In this document: one piece after another, positions 25,128 to 32,523 of the stretch
Layout: each line of letters starts with the position of its first letter
How positions within the stretch are numbered: position 1 is the first letter of the stretch
Assembly (NCBI RefSeq): GCF_030814955.1
Contig: NZ_JAUSWB010000003.1
Span: 343,583 to 407,582 of the forward strand
Reading direction: 5' to 3'
DNA from: Planomicrobium stackebrandtii
Lineage (GTDB): Bacteria; Bacillota; Bacilli; Bacillales_A; Planococcaceae
DNA length: 64,000 nucleotides
Program-made: the position numbers and the translations under genes
The notes under the pieces: generated by a model
Seen by the model: only the letters and a program-made list of their open reading frames with translations
Told to the model about the DNA's origin: nothing
The model's database searches: none

Positions 25128-26186
25128 ATGAAAAAAAGTTTAAAGATTGCAAGTGCATTTATTGGAATTGTAGTGGGAGCTGGCTTTGCTTCCGGACAAG
25201 AAATTCTGCAGTATTTCACAAGCTTTGGCTATTGGGGATTTGGTGCGGTCCTTGTCGCAACAGCATTGTTCGGTTATTTGGGAATGGTGCTCACGGGCCT
25301 CGGCAGCCGGATGCAAACCATTTCGCATGAAGATGCAGTGTATGCGATAAGTGGAAGGGTTTTGGGCAAGATAATCGATTACACCCTCATATTGACTTTG
25401 TTCGGCATTTTGGTAGTTATGGTTGCTGGAGCAGGATCGATTTTCTCCCAGCAATTCGACCTTTCTCCAGCATTCGGGCGAAGCATCATGATTATCCTCG
25501 TTATTCTTACGATCATGTTGAATGTTAAGAAAGTGATTACCATCATCAGCAGCATAACCCCGTTTTTGGTCTTGATGGTCGTTGGAATCACTGCATACAG
25601 TTTAATGACGATGGATTCAAGTTTTGCGGAATTGGAGCCGGTGGCTAGAGAACAATTGTCTTCGACACCTCACTGGCTATTATCCGCCATCAATTACGTA
25701 TCGCTCGCTATTGCGCTTGGTGCATCCATGTCACTCGTCATGGGTGGTGCGGAGAAGGATGAAAAAATCGCAGCCCGCGGCGGTCTGATTGGCGGACTTG
25801 GTTTCGGCTTTTTGATTCTCTTGAGCTATTTGGCGATATTCGCTAAAGTCGATGTTGTTGGCTCTTCGGATTTGCCGATGCTCGCACTTGCTGATAATAT
25901 CTCCCCAATATTAGGTGTAGTCATGGCAATTGTTATTTTCGCGATGATTTATAATACAGCGGTCAGTCTGCTGCTGTCGTTTTCAGCCCGGTTCGTGGAG
26001 ATGGGAACAAGCCGTTTCCGGATTTTTGTCATCATTTCAGGAGCTGCAGCATTTCTCTTGAGCTTTCTTGGATTTACGGCGCTCGTCAACTGGTTCTATC
26101 CGGTTGTCGGTTACCTTGGCCTCTTATTGGTAGGTGCCCTGGTGGTCGCGGATATTCGCAAAACCGGGAAAACTGCAAAAAAATAA
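25128..26186 (+). CDS. YkvI-like membrane protein
   Basis: A 352-residue membrane protein resembling B. subtilis YkvI, distantly related to the APC/NSS-like transporters. It opens KKSLKIASAFIGIVVGAGFASGQE, a helix with the unwound GAGFASGQE motif common in such carriers, and shows about ten hydrophobic segments. The ATG at 25128 has AAGGA 7 bases upstream; an ATG one codon earlier is also possible. Transport substrate unknown. Ends in its own terminator. Confidence 0.82.
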   Translation: MKKSLKIASAFIGIVVGAGFASGQEILQYFTSFGYWGFGAVLVATALFGYLGMVLTGLGSRMQTISHEDAVYAISGRVLGKIIDYTLILTLFGILVVMVAGAGSIFSQQFDLSPAFGRSIMIILVILTIMLNVKKVITIISSITPFLVLMVVGITAYSLMTMDSSFAELEPVAREQLSSTPHWLLSAINYVSLAIALGASMSLVMGGAEKDEKIAARGGLIGGLGFGFLILLSYLAIFAKVDVVGSSDLPMLALADNISPILGVVMAIVIFAMIYNTAVSLLLSFSARFVEMGTSRFRIFVIISGAAAFLLSFLGFTALVNWFYPVVGYLGLLLVGALVVADIRKTGKTAKK

Positions 26187-26194
26187 GCTTTGGA

Positions 26195-26228
26195 AAACCA
26201 GCTGTCCTATAGAGGAGGCTGGTTTTTT
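26195..26228 (+). terminator. Rho-independent terminator
   Basis: AAACCAGC and GCTGGTTT form the stem, followed by T5. Ends the YkvI-like gene. Confidence 0.8.
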
Positions 26229-26271
26229 TATGGTATATTCAGGCTAATAAAAGCTGGGAAAGAGGGATTTG

Positions 26272-27210
26272 ATGAAAATACTGATTATAGGCGCCGGCGC
26301 AATGGGCAGTTTGTTCGGCGGGCGCCTAAAAGCTCAGCAAGCCGAAGTTTTTCTATACAACAGAAGGAATCCGCATGTGGAAACGATCAATCAGAGCGGA
26401 TTGGCGATTGTTGAACGCGATAACCAGGAGACGACAGTTCCGTTAAAAGTGGTGCAGGACCTTTCAATAACAGATGCCTATGACTTGGTGTTGGTACTAG
26501 TAAAAGCGCATGCAACCAAGGCGGTATTGGAGTCTGTGAAAAGTGCGTTTTCCTTGGAAACTCTGCTTGTTACCATGCAGAACGGCCTTGGGAATTTGGA
26601 CGTGATTGCTGAGCTCTTTCCCAATAATCCAGTTGTCGCCGGAACAATGGGGTGCGGCGCCAGTGTGGAAAGCAACGGCCGTATACTTCATCGGGGTTGG
26701 GGGAAAAACTATATTGGCCGATCTGAAGACGCGGATGCACAGGAAACGCTGCTGGAATTCATTTTGCTGTTGAATCAATCGGGTCTGGAAACGGAGTTGG
26801 CGGAAGACGTTCAAACTGTCATCTGGAACAAGCTATTCGTGAATGTTGCTTATAATTCGCTGACTGCGCTGACGCGGTTGAGAAATGGCGATATCCTGAA
26901 TACGGATGAAGGCAAATGTTTACTGCGGGGCGTTGTCACTGAATCCGTCCAGGTAGCCAAAGCGGAAGGCATCTCTGTAGATGCAGAAGCAACTGTCGCG
27001 AAGTGCTTGAAGATGGGCCAGGAAGACATCGGGGCAAATAAGTCTTCAATGCTGATGGATGTCCTGCACAAACGAAAAACAGAAATTGAAGCGATTAACG
27101 GTGCTGTAGCGAAGCTAGGCAAGAAGCATGGCATTGAGACTCCGTACAATGATTTGATCACAGGAATCATTAAAGTCATCGAAGCGAATTATGATCTTCA
27201 AGTCGACTAA
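26272..27210 (+). CDS. panE: 2-dehydropantoate 2-reductase
   Basis: A 312-residue ketopantoate reductase (ApbA/PanE), reducing 2-dehydropantoate to pantoate with NADPH in coenzyme A biosynthesis. The Rossmann motif IIGAGAMGSLFGGRL is at the N-terminus, LVKAHAT follows, and the catalytic Lys of WNKLFVNVAYNSLTAL lies near residue 186. The C-terminal SSMLMDVLHKRKTEIEAING matches the substrate-binding helix. The ATG at 26272 follows AGAGGG. Other panB/C/D genes are not in the window, and Bacillales often carry several paralogues, so the pathway role is likely but not certain. Confidence 0.88.
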   Translation: MKILIIGAGAMGSLFGGRLKAQQAEVFLYNRRNPHVETINQSGLAIVERDNQETTVPLKVVQDLSITDAYDLVLVLVKAHATKAVLESVKSAFSLETLLVTMQNGLGNLDVIAELFPNNPVVAGTMGCGASVESNGRILHRGWGKNYIGRSEDADAQETLLEFILLLNQSGLETELAEDVQTVIWNKLFVNVAYNSLTALTRLRNGDILNTDEGKCLLRGVVTESVQVAKAEGISVDAEATVAKCLKMGQEDIGANKSSMLMDVLHKRKTEIEAINGAVAKLGKKHGIETPYNDLITGIIKVIEANYDLQVD

Positions 27211-27279
27211 ATTTTAATGGATTCTGCTATACTTGAGGGATATTGTCCTGAACAAAAGGGCAGATAAGGACGGGATGAA

Positions 27280-28242
27280 TTGAATCGATTAACTGCAACA
27301 GGCGACTATATTTATACGTACGCCTATACGAATGATGAAAAAGCATTATGCCAATTGGAAATGCGGTCTTTTTTCGGAAAAGACACAAGTGAAAAAATCG
27401 TCAAGAGCGGGGTGGCGATTGACCCAAGCCGAAGCCCGTTCATTAAGGAACGAGTCGAATTGTATTTTGAAGGCGATACATTACAGGACATCCTGGAACA
27501 AACTGGCGAAGTGGACATGGCCGATGCAACATTCAAAGTGATCTTTCTGAAGATCAATGGCCTGTCTGAGTTGGACCAGGTCGACTATTTGGGGAAACGG
27601 GACGTTGAGCGGCAAATTGGTTCAGCAATTACCGGTGAAGCGGATGTTCATCAACCGGATGTGACATTCGGTTTGATTCCTTTTGAGGGCCGCTGGTATT
27701 TCGGGCGCTATCTGCAAAGTGAGCCGGTCTGGTTCAAGCACATGAAAAAGCCGCGGGAATATTCTACGGCACTCAGCACGCGCGTTGCCCGGGCAGTTGC
27801 AAACATTGCGGTGCCACAACCCGAAGGCGTCAAAGCCATCGATCCATGCTGCGGCATCGGTACAGTTTTGGTGGAAGCGCTGTCGATGGGCATTGATATT
27901 GTCGGCCGAGACATCAACCCGCTGGTCGTCGATGGATCCCGTGAAAACATTGCCCATTTCGGGTTGGCGGGCGAAGTGGCGCTGGGCCCGATTGCGGAAG
28001 TTGAAGACGAGTACGACGTAGCCATTATCGACATGCCATACAATTTATATACGCACGCAACACCTGCAGATCAATTGGCCATTTTAAAAGACGCCCATCC
28101 ATTTACGGAAAAGCTCCTGGTCGTCACCATCGAGAAAATGGACCATATGATCGAAGAAGCAGGATTTGTTGTCACGGATCGCTGCGTGGCAAAAAAAGGG
28201 CTGTTCCTGCGTGAAATTCTGGTATGCCAAAAAGCAGGTTAA
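27280..28242 (+). CDS. Putative RNA N2-guanosine-type methyltransferase (THUMP/UPF0020 type)
   Basis: A 320-residue SAM-dependent methyltransferase resembling the Trm11/TrmN-like group. The N-terminal half carries a THUMP-like RNA-binding region and the C-terminal half a Rossmann methyltransferase with SAM motif DPCCGIGTVLVEAL (near residue 188) and catalytic-type DMPYNLY (near residue 248), a DPPY variant with Met. The start is TTG with AAGGACGGG upstream. A terminator follows immediately. Substrate probably tRNA or rRNA; the exact base is not readable. Confidence 0.8.
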   Translation: MNRLTATGDYIYTYAYTNDEKALCQLEMRSFFGKDTSEKIVKSGVAIDPSRSPFIKERVELYFEGDTLQDILEQTGEVDMADATFKVIFLKINGLSELDQVDYLGKRDVERQIGSAITGEADVHQPDVTFGLIPFEGRWYFGRYLQSEPVWFKHMKKPREYSTALSTRVARAVANIAVPQPEGVKAIDPCCGIGTVLVEALSMGIDIVGRDINPLVVDGSRENIAHFGLAGEVALGPIAEVEDEYDVAIIDMPYNLYTHATPADQLAILKDAHPFTEKLLVVTIEKMDHMIEEAGFVVTDRCVAKKGLFLREILVCQKAG

Positions 28243-28255
28243 ACGAATGAACACG

Positions 28256-28283
28256 AGCGCCGCGATTTGCGGTGCTTTTTTTG
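28256..28283 (+). terminator. Rho-independent terminator
   Basis: AGCGCCGC, five bases, GCGGTGCT with one wobble pair, followed by T7. Ends the methyltransferase gene and lies just before the 21-bp repeats. Confidence 0.82.
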
Positions 28284-28299
28284 TGGCCAAATGGTGGCA

Positions 28300-28425
28300 G
28301 GATCGTATTTTGGTTGGAATGGATCGTAATTTGGCTGTTGCGGATTGTATTTCAGGTGCAATGAATCGTATTTACCCCACAATGGATCGTATTGCACTCA
28401 CAACGGAACGTATTCCAAAAATCGC
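28300..28425 (+). repeat. Six tandem 21-bp units with GGATCGTATT core
   Basis: Six consecutive 21-bp units start at 28300, 28321, 28342, 28363, 28384 and 28405. Each begins with GGATCGTATT or a one- to two-base variant; the remaining 11 bases vary. In one forward frame, without a stop until TAA, they read as heptads of the form D-R-I-x-x-x-x (DRILVGM, DRNLAVA, DCISGAM, NRIYPTM, DRIALTT, ERIPKIA). The frame has no clear start of its own, because the nearest ATG lies in front of the preceding terminator. It may be a decayed repeat-peptide gene or a non-coding repeat. Confidence 0.9.
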
Positions 28426-28498
28426 TGAAAAATAAAGGAGATTCCAGCGGAAAATTGAATACGGTAACAGTACCTTATTCGAAAAGGAGATGCAGACA

Positions 28499-29731
28499 AT
28501 GAAATCCACGAAAACAACGTTTCCTATCACCGAAGTACGGGAGCAATTTCCGGCTTTGGCCAGAATGTATAAAGACAAACCCGTTGCTTATTTTGATGGC
28601 CCGGGCGGTTCGCAAGTTGTCCGTTCTGCGATCGAGGCCATTTCAGCCTATATGGAAAGAGGAGGCGCCAATCTCCACGGGTCCTTCCCATCAAGCTGGG
28701 AAACTGAGGAAACCATCTCGGAGGCAAGGCTTGCAGTGGCCGACTTTCTGAATGTCCAGGCAAAAGAAGTGGCATTCGGCGCCAACATGACGACCTTGAC
28801 GATTGCCATAGCCAACGCACTTGGCAAAAACTTTAAAGTGGGCGACGAAATCGTTGTTACGGAAATGGATCACCGAGCCAATGTCGATCCGTGGATCATG
28901 ATGGCAGAAGACCGGGGATTAACAGTTCGCTGGGTCAAGGTCGACACCGAGACGAAAACTTTGGATCTGACCAATCTGGACAAGCTGATTAACGATAAGA
29001 CAAAGATTGTCGCTGTCGGAATGGCTTCCAACGCCATCGGCACAATAGTTGATCTTCAGCCTTTCGCCGAGCGGGCGAAAAAAGTCGGTGCACTTTTGGT
29101 AGCAGATGCTGTTCACGCGGCTCCACATTTGCCGATTGATCGGGACAGGCTGCAAATTGATATTTTATTATGCTCTGCCTATAAGTTTTTTGGGCCGCAT
29201 ATCGGCATTGCGGCTATCAAAGAAGAGGTCTTCCAGCAGCTCGAACCGTATAAGCTGACCACTTCACCTGCGTACTATCCTGACAAACTGGAGACCGGTA
29301 CGCAAAACCACGAAGGCATCGCGGGCATCCGTCCAGCCATTGAGTTTTTTGCAGGATTTGGTCAAGGAGAAACTCGCAGAGCGCGTATTTTGTCCGGAAT
29401 GGAAAGGATTGAAGTCTATGAAAACAGCTTGGCCCATCGGCTGCGCGAAGGGCTGTCAGCCATTGAAGGCGTGACGGTTACACAGGCTGCCGCAAATGTG
29501 CCAAAAACGCCGACAGTCGCATTCCAGGTTCAAGGCATTGAACCGGCAGAAATCTGCAAGAGATTAGCGGAAGAACACAGCATTTTTGCCGCTGCCGGCC
29601 ATTTTTATGCTTCCACGCTTGGTGATGTGCTTGGCCTCAACGACAGCGGCGGCTGGGTGCGGGCAGGGCTTGCGCCTTACAGCACGGAAGAAGAAGTAGA
29701 GCGTTTGATTGGTGCTATAAAAAGTCTATAA
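28499..29731 (+). CDS. Cysteine desulfurase-like class V aminotransferase
   Basis: A 410-residue PLP-dependent protein of the NifS/SufS-like 'cysteine desulfurase-like' group. AYFDGPGGSQV is near residue 28, the PLP-Lys lies in LLCSAYKFFGPHIG (near residue 227), and FAAAGHFYASTLGD in the C-terminal domain. The usual active-site Cys loop of SufS (RxGHHCA) is replaced by this GHFYA stretch, so true desulfurase activity is doubtful. AAGGAG lies 9 bases before the ATG at 28499; an earlier ATG at 28490 abuts the RBS. Monocistronic; substrate unknown. Confidence 0.85.
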   Translation: MKSTKTTFPITEVREQFPALARMYKDKPVAYFDGPGGSQVVRSAIEAISAYMERGGANLHGSFPSSWETEETISEARLAVADFLNVQAKEVAFGANMTTLTIAIANALGKNFKVGDEIVVTEMDHRANVDPWIMMAEDRGLTVRWVKVDTETKTLDLTNLDKLINDKTKIVAVGMASNAIGTIVDLQPFAERAKKVGALLVADAVHAAPHLPIDRDRLQIDILLCSAYKFFGPHIGIAAIKEEVFQQLEPYKLTTSPAYYPDKLETGTQNHEGIAGIRPAIEFFAGFGQGETRRARILSGMERIEVYENSLAHRLREGLSAIEGVTVTQAAANVPKTPTVAFQVQGIEPAEICKRLAEEHSIFAAAGHFYASTLGDVLGLNDSGGWVRAGLAPYSTEEEVERLIGAIKSL

Positions 29732-29737
29732 ATAAAA

Positions 29738-29785
29738 AATAAACAGGGCAGCGGCTGATGATTCATCGGCTGTTGCCCTATTTAT
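29738..29785. terminator. Bidirectional terminator
   Basis: AACAGGGCAGCGGCTGATG pairs with CATCGGCTGTTGCCCTATT in a long stem with an A-rich side and a T-rich side, between the convergent aminotransferase and sortase genes. Confidence 0.8.
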
Positions 29786-30456
29786 TTGGGAGCAGTTTCA
29801 TGAGTTGAAACTAATTCCGCTTGTACAATGTACCGATCAGGCGCAGAGCCGATAAAATCAAATGGATAACAAGTGGTCAATGTCAGTGTTGATTGATCTT
29901 TTTCAACAATGACGGTTCTATCGTCTTCATGTGTAATCCAAATGCTGGTGATTTCATACATAAAAGTCTTTCCGTCGTATTGAACCATTAAATCATCTTT
30001 TTCTTCAAGGTGAGCCAACCCGGTAAACACTGTATCACGATGACCGCTTAATACAGTGTGGCCATTTCCGCCTGGAATTGTTGTTAAGTCGCTGACATAT
30101 AAGCCGATGCCTTTTTCCAAAGTTTCCTCGTCGGCTCCCCAATAAACCGGATACTTTTGGCCAATTTTAGGAATAAGCAAATCTGCGGTTTTTTCCCCAG
30201 CTTTCTGTTGGATGGAGGTGGTCAATACAGGTACCGGTTTTTTTACAGGAATGGGAATAGCAGTCGCCTTTTCGGCTATTTCAATAGGCTCTTGCTGAAC
30301 CTCGGCTGCAGAATACTCTTTAAAATCCTGGATCGTTTGGAGTTCTGCCTCCGTTAAACTTTGTGCTGAGCTTGCAGCAGTATGCCACTCGAATAAGTGA
30401 TAAAGCCCAATTGTCAATCCTGAAACAAGTAAAAGAACTCCCAGCCATTTTTTCAT
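29782..30456 (-). CDS. Class D sortase
   Basis: A 224-residue membrane-anchored sortase with a single N-terminal helix (LGVLLLVSGLTIGLYHLF) and a C-terminal catalytic domain. His is in VLSGHRDTVF, Cys in TLTTCYPFDF and Arg in APDRYIVQA, the class D pattern. GAGGTGAAGG precedes the ATG at 30456. It lies 54 bases downstream of, and on the same strand as, a secreted protein whose sorting signal is LPNTA, the motif known for class D sortases; this pairing gives the likely substrate. Confidence 0.93.
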   Translation of the reverse strand: MKKWLGVLLLVSGLTIGLYHLFEWHTAASSAQSLTEAELQTIQDFKEYSAAEVQQEPIEIAEKATAIPIPVKKPVPVLTTSIQQKAGEKTADLLIPKIGQKYPVYWGADEETLEKGIGLYVSDLTTIPGGNGHTVLSGHRDTVFTGLAHLEEKDDLMVQYDGKTFMYEITSIWITHEDDRTVIVEKDQSTLTLTTCYPFDFIGSAPDRYIVQAELVSTHETAPK

Positions 30457-30510
30457 CTGCCTTCACCTCAAAGAGAACCGGCAGGAAATTCCCAGCCGGC
30501 AGGTTTTATT

Positions 30511-30939
30511 TTAAGCATTTTGATTTTTTCGGCGGAACAATAGAAGTGAACCTACACCAGCAAGTCCTGCACCAAATAGCATCATCAATGGACCATTTGA
30601 AGCCGTGTTCGGCAATGCAGCACCTTCTTCTGTTTCATCTTCTTCAGTGGCTGCTTCTTCTTCAGCAACTGTTTCGTCAGAAGAGTCATCAGAGATATTT
30701 TCTTCTACAACACCACTTTCAGTTGTTTCGGAATCTCCTTCACAAGGTACTCCATCGCTATCAGCGTCCAGGCGATGTGGATCATTTTCAGCGCTGTATC
30801 CATTTTCATCCCAGAAGACCTGGGCTTCACCATCAGCAAAATCTCCACAATCCCTGTCGTTTTCCACTGCACCTACGTTCAATGCAGACCCTAATACCAG
30901 AAACGAACCGAAGACAACACCAACAAGCTTTTTTTTCAT
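30511..30939 (-). CDS. Excalibur calcium-binding surface protein, LPNTA-anchored
   Basis: A 142-residue secreted protein. A Sec signal peptide (about residues 1-25) is followed by an Excalibur domain with the DADSDGVPCE calcium-binding loop and Cys pair (residues about 31-75), an acidic Glu/Thr-rich spacer, the sorting signal LPNTA (109-113), a hydrophobic helix and the tail RRKNQNA. GGAGGAAT precedes the ATG at 30939. It is transcribed first, with the class D sortase behind it, so the pair likely forms one anchoring unit. The domain is known from surface nucleases and similar proteins; a role beyond Ca2+ binding is open. Confidence 0.9.
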   Translation of the reverse strand: MKKKLVGVVFGSFLVLGSALNVGAVENDRDCGDFADGEAQVFWDENGYSAENDPHRLDADSDGVPCEGDSETTESGVVEENISDDSSDETVAEEEAATEEDETEEGAALPNTASNGPLMMLFGAGLAGVGSLLLFRRKNQNA

Positions 30940-31239
30940 AAATATTCCTCCTCTTCCAATAAATTATGTAACACATTTCCATCTTAACTTTAGTTTACTT
31001 AATTTTCAATTAATTTTTAATAATTTTATCAAATATTAGATAAAAAGGTAATAAGACTTATGGAAAATACCGGATAGTAGTAGTAAATCTGCTTTTTAGA
31101 GTTAATTAATAGACTGGCAGAATAATCGACTTTTTTCCTTTTGCATCAGTTGGTGGTATACTGGTAGGAACTTGTTCCGTCAACGGAGAGCATTACACCA
31201 TTTCCCGCAAAGGGAGATGAATAAAGGAGAATGAATTTT

Positions 31240-31686
31240 TTGAAACAACCGAACAAAGACACCAGTAATTTACCACCGAACTACGACGAATTGAAAAAAG
31301 CGGCGAACCGGACAGCAAACTGGAAAGAGCGTTTGGCTGCGGTTGAAGAGCTTGGCAAGTGGAAGAGCGAACCAACGATCGATATTTTGACGCATCGCAT
31401 GAACCATGACCCTGTTTATCAGGTGCAGGAAGCGGCTTATGCGAAACTAAAAGACCTTGGCGAAAACGTCCATATGCCGGAACGGAAGAAATTTGATTTG
31501 ATCAAAGATACTTCCAAAGTGCTGGTTCGCATCAAAAAGAGTTTGCCTAAAGATCACACTTATGAAGAATTCAAAGAGAAGCTGCAGAAAATGCGCGTTG
31601 ATATTTACGATACGTACAAAGGCGATAAAGGCGAAGATTTTGAAAAATGGTTGGAAGACCAGTGGAAATCTGCTCCGTCTAAATAA
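31240..31686 (+). CDS. HEAT-repeat protein
   Basis: A 148-residue cytosolic protein with a HEAT-like helical repeat near residues 25-70 (WKERLAAVEELGKWKSEP, then DPVYQVQEAAYAKLKDLG), followed by a basic and acidic C-terminal helical part. The TTG at 31240 is preferred because AAGGAGA ends 9 bases before it; an in-frame ATG at 31231 directly abuts that RBS. Such proteins are conserved in Bacillales without known function, probably acting in protein-protein contacts. It ends in a strong terminator. The 300 bases upstream show no other gene. Confidence 0.8.
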   Translation: MKQPNKDTSNLPPNYDELKKAANRTANWKERLAAVEELGKWKSEPTIDILTHRMNHDPVYQVQEAAYAKLKDLGENVHMPERKKFDLIKDTSKVLVRIKKSLPKDHTYEEFKEKLQKMRVDIYDTYKGDKGEDFEKWLEDQWKSAPSK

Positions 31687-31694
31687 GGCCAATA

Positions 31695-31725
31695 AAAAAG
31701 GATGCCACTGAGGCATCCTTTTTTT
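31695..31725. terminator. Bidirectional terminator
   Basis: AAAAAGGATGCC and GGCATCCTTTTT form a perfect stem between the convergent HEAT and bioY genes, with A- and T-runs on both sides. Confidence 0.9.
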
Positions 31726-32305
31726 ATAGGTGTTTTTGAATGATGGGGCGTAAGCGGTAGCCGAATAAACCGGCGAGTACTGCCAAGATCAAATCTTTCG
31801 GAAGCGGGACAGCCATCCATGCCCAAGCCATCTGGTACGTGAAGCCTTCGGGTGCTGCAAACCATAGCTTATAGGCCGCATACATCCAGTTGATGCCAAT
31901 AAAGTAATTGACGGCAGTTCCGGCTAGAGCTGCAGCGATAAAGCCCTTTTTGCTAGGCCATTTCTCAACGATCAATCCGGCAGTATAGGCAATAAAGATA
32001 AACGAGATGATAAATCCGAATGTCGGGCTGATGAGGGTATCCATCCCTCCGGAAAATCCTGCGAAGACTGGAACACCGGCAAGGCCGATAAATGCATAAA
32101 CAATCATGGACACGGCACCCATTCGGCTGCCAAGGAGAATGCCTGCTAAAATTGCGAAGAATGTTTGCAAGGTAATGGGCACACCTCCGATAATCAGAAA
32201 TGAAGCGATGTTTGCGCCAATGGCCATCAAGGCTGAGAACATGGCGATATGTACCAATTGCAGGGTGCGGGAATGATTGGTCGATCTGGTGGTGGTCGTT
32301 GTCAT
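31724..32305 (-). CDS. bioY: Biotin ECF transporter S component
   Basis: A 193-residue membrane substrate-binding (S) subunit of an energy-coupling-factor transporter. Six hydrophobic helices and the family stretches GVPITLQTFFAILAGILLG and FIIGWPS-like later regions are visible. CAGGAGGAACC precedes the ATG at 32305. The A/A'/T subunits are not in the window, as is usual when a shared ECF module is used. A BirA-box dyad lies about 56 bases upstream, indicating repression by biotinylated BirA; that control is inferred from the sequence match. Confidence 0.92.
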   Translation of the reverse strand: MTTTTTRSTNHSRTLQLVHIAMFSALMAIGANIASFLIIGGVPITLQTFFAILAGILLGSRMGAVSMIVYAFIGLAGVPVFAGFSGGMDTLISPTFGFIISFIFIAYTAGLIVEKWPSKKGFIAAALAGTAVNYFIGINWMYAAYKLWFAAPEGFTYQMAWAWMAVPLPKDLILAVLAGLFGYRLRPIIQKHL

Positions 32306-32360
32306 ACTGGTTCCTCCTGATTTTCAATATAAATTGAGTATACTTAGCGAAAATATTTAA

Positions 32361-32388
32361 GTCAACCTATTTTTGTAATTGGTTAACA
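32361..32388 (-). promoter_or_regulatory. BirA box upstream of bioY
   Basis: On the minus strand GTGTTAACC and GGTTGAC are separated by 13 bases, close to the BirA operator pattern (TTAACC, 13 to 16 bases, GGTTAA). The position in front of bioY supports the assignment. Confidence 0.65.
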
Positions 32389-32480
32389 CAAGCGCAGGGA
32401 GTGCAAAATACCTGTATTGATTGGATCAGGAATTAGAGCCAGCCATTCTGGATAAAAGGTCTTCTAATTCATAAATTTCC

Positions 32481-32516
32481 AAAAAAAAAGCTGACCCATT
32501 GTGTGGCCAGCTTTTT
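32481..32516 (-). terminator. Terminator of pgi
   Basis: On the minus strand AAAAAGCTG and CAGCTTTTTT flank an imperfect stem with a T9 tail, just after the pgi stop codon. Confidence 0.82.
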
Positions 32517-32523
32517 CTATGTT

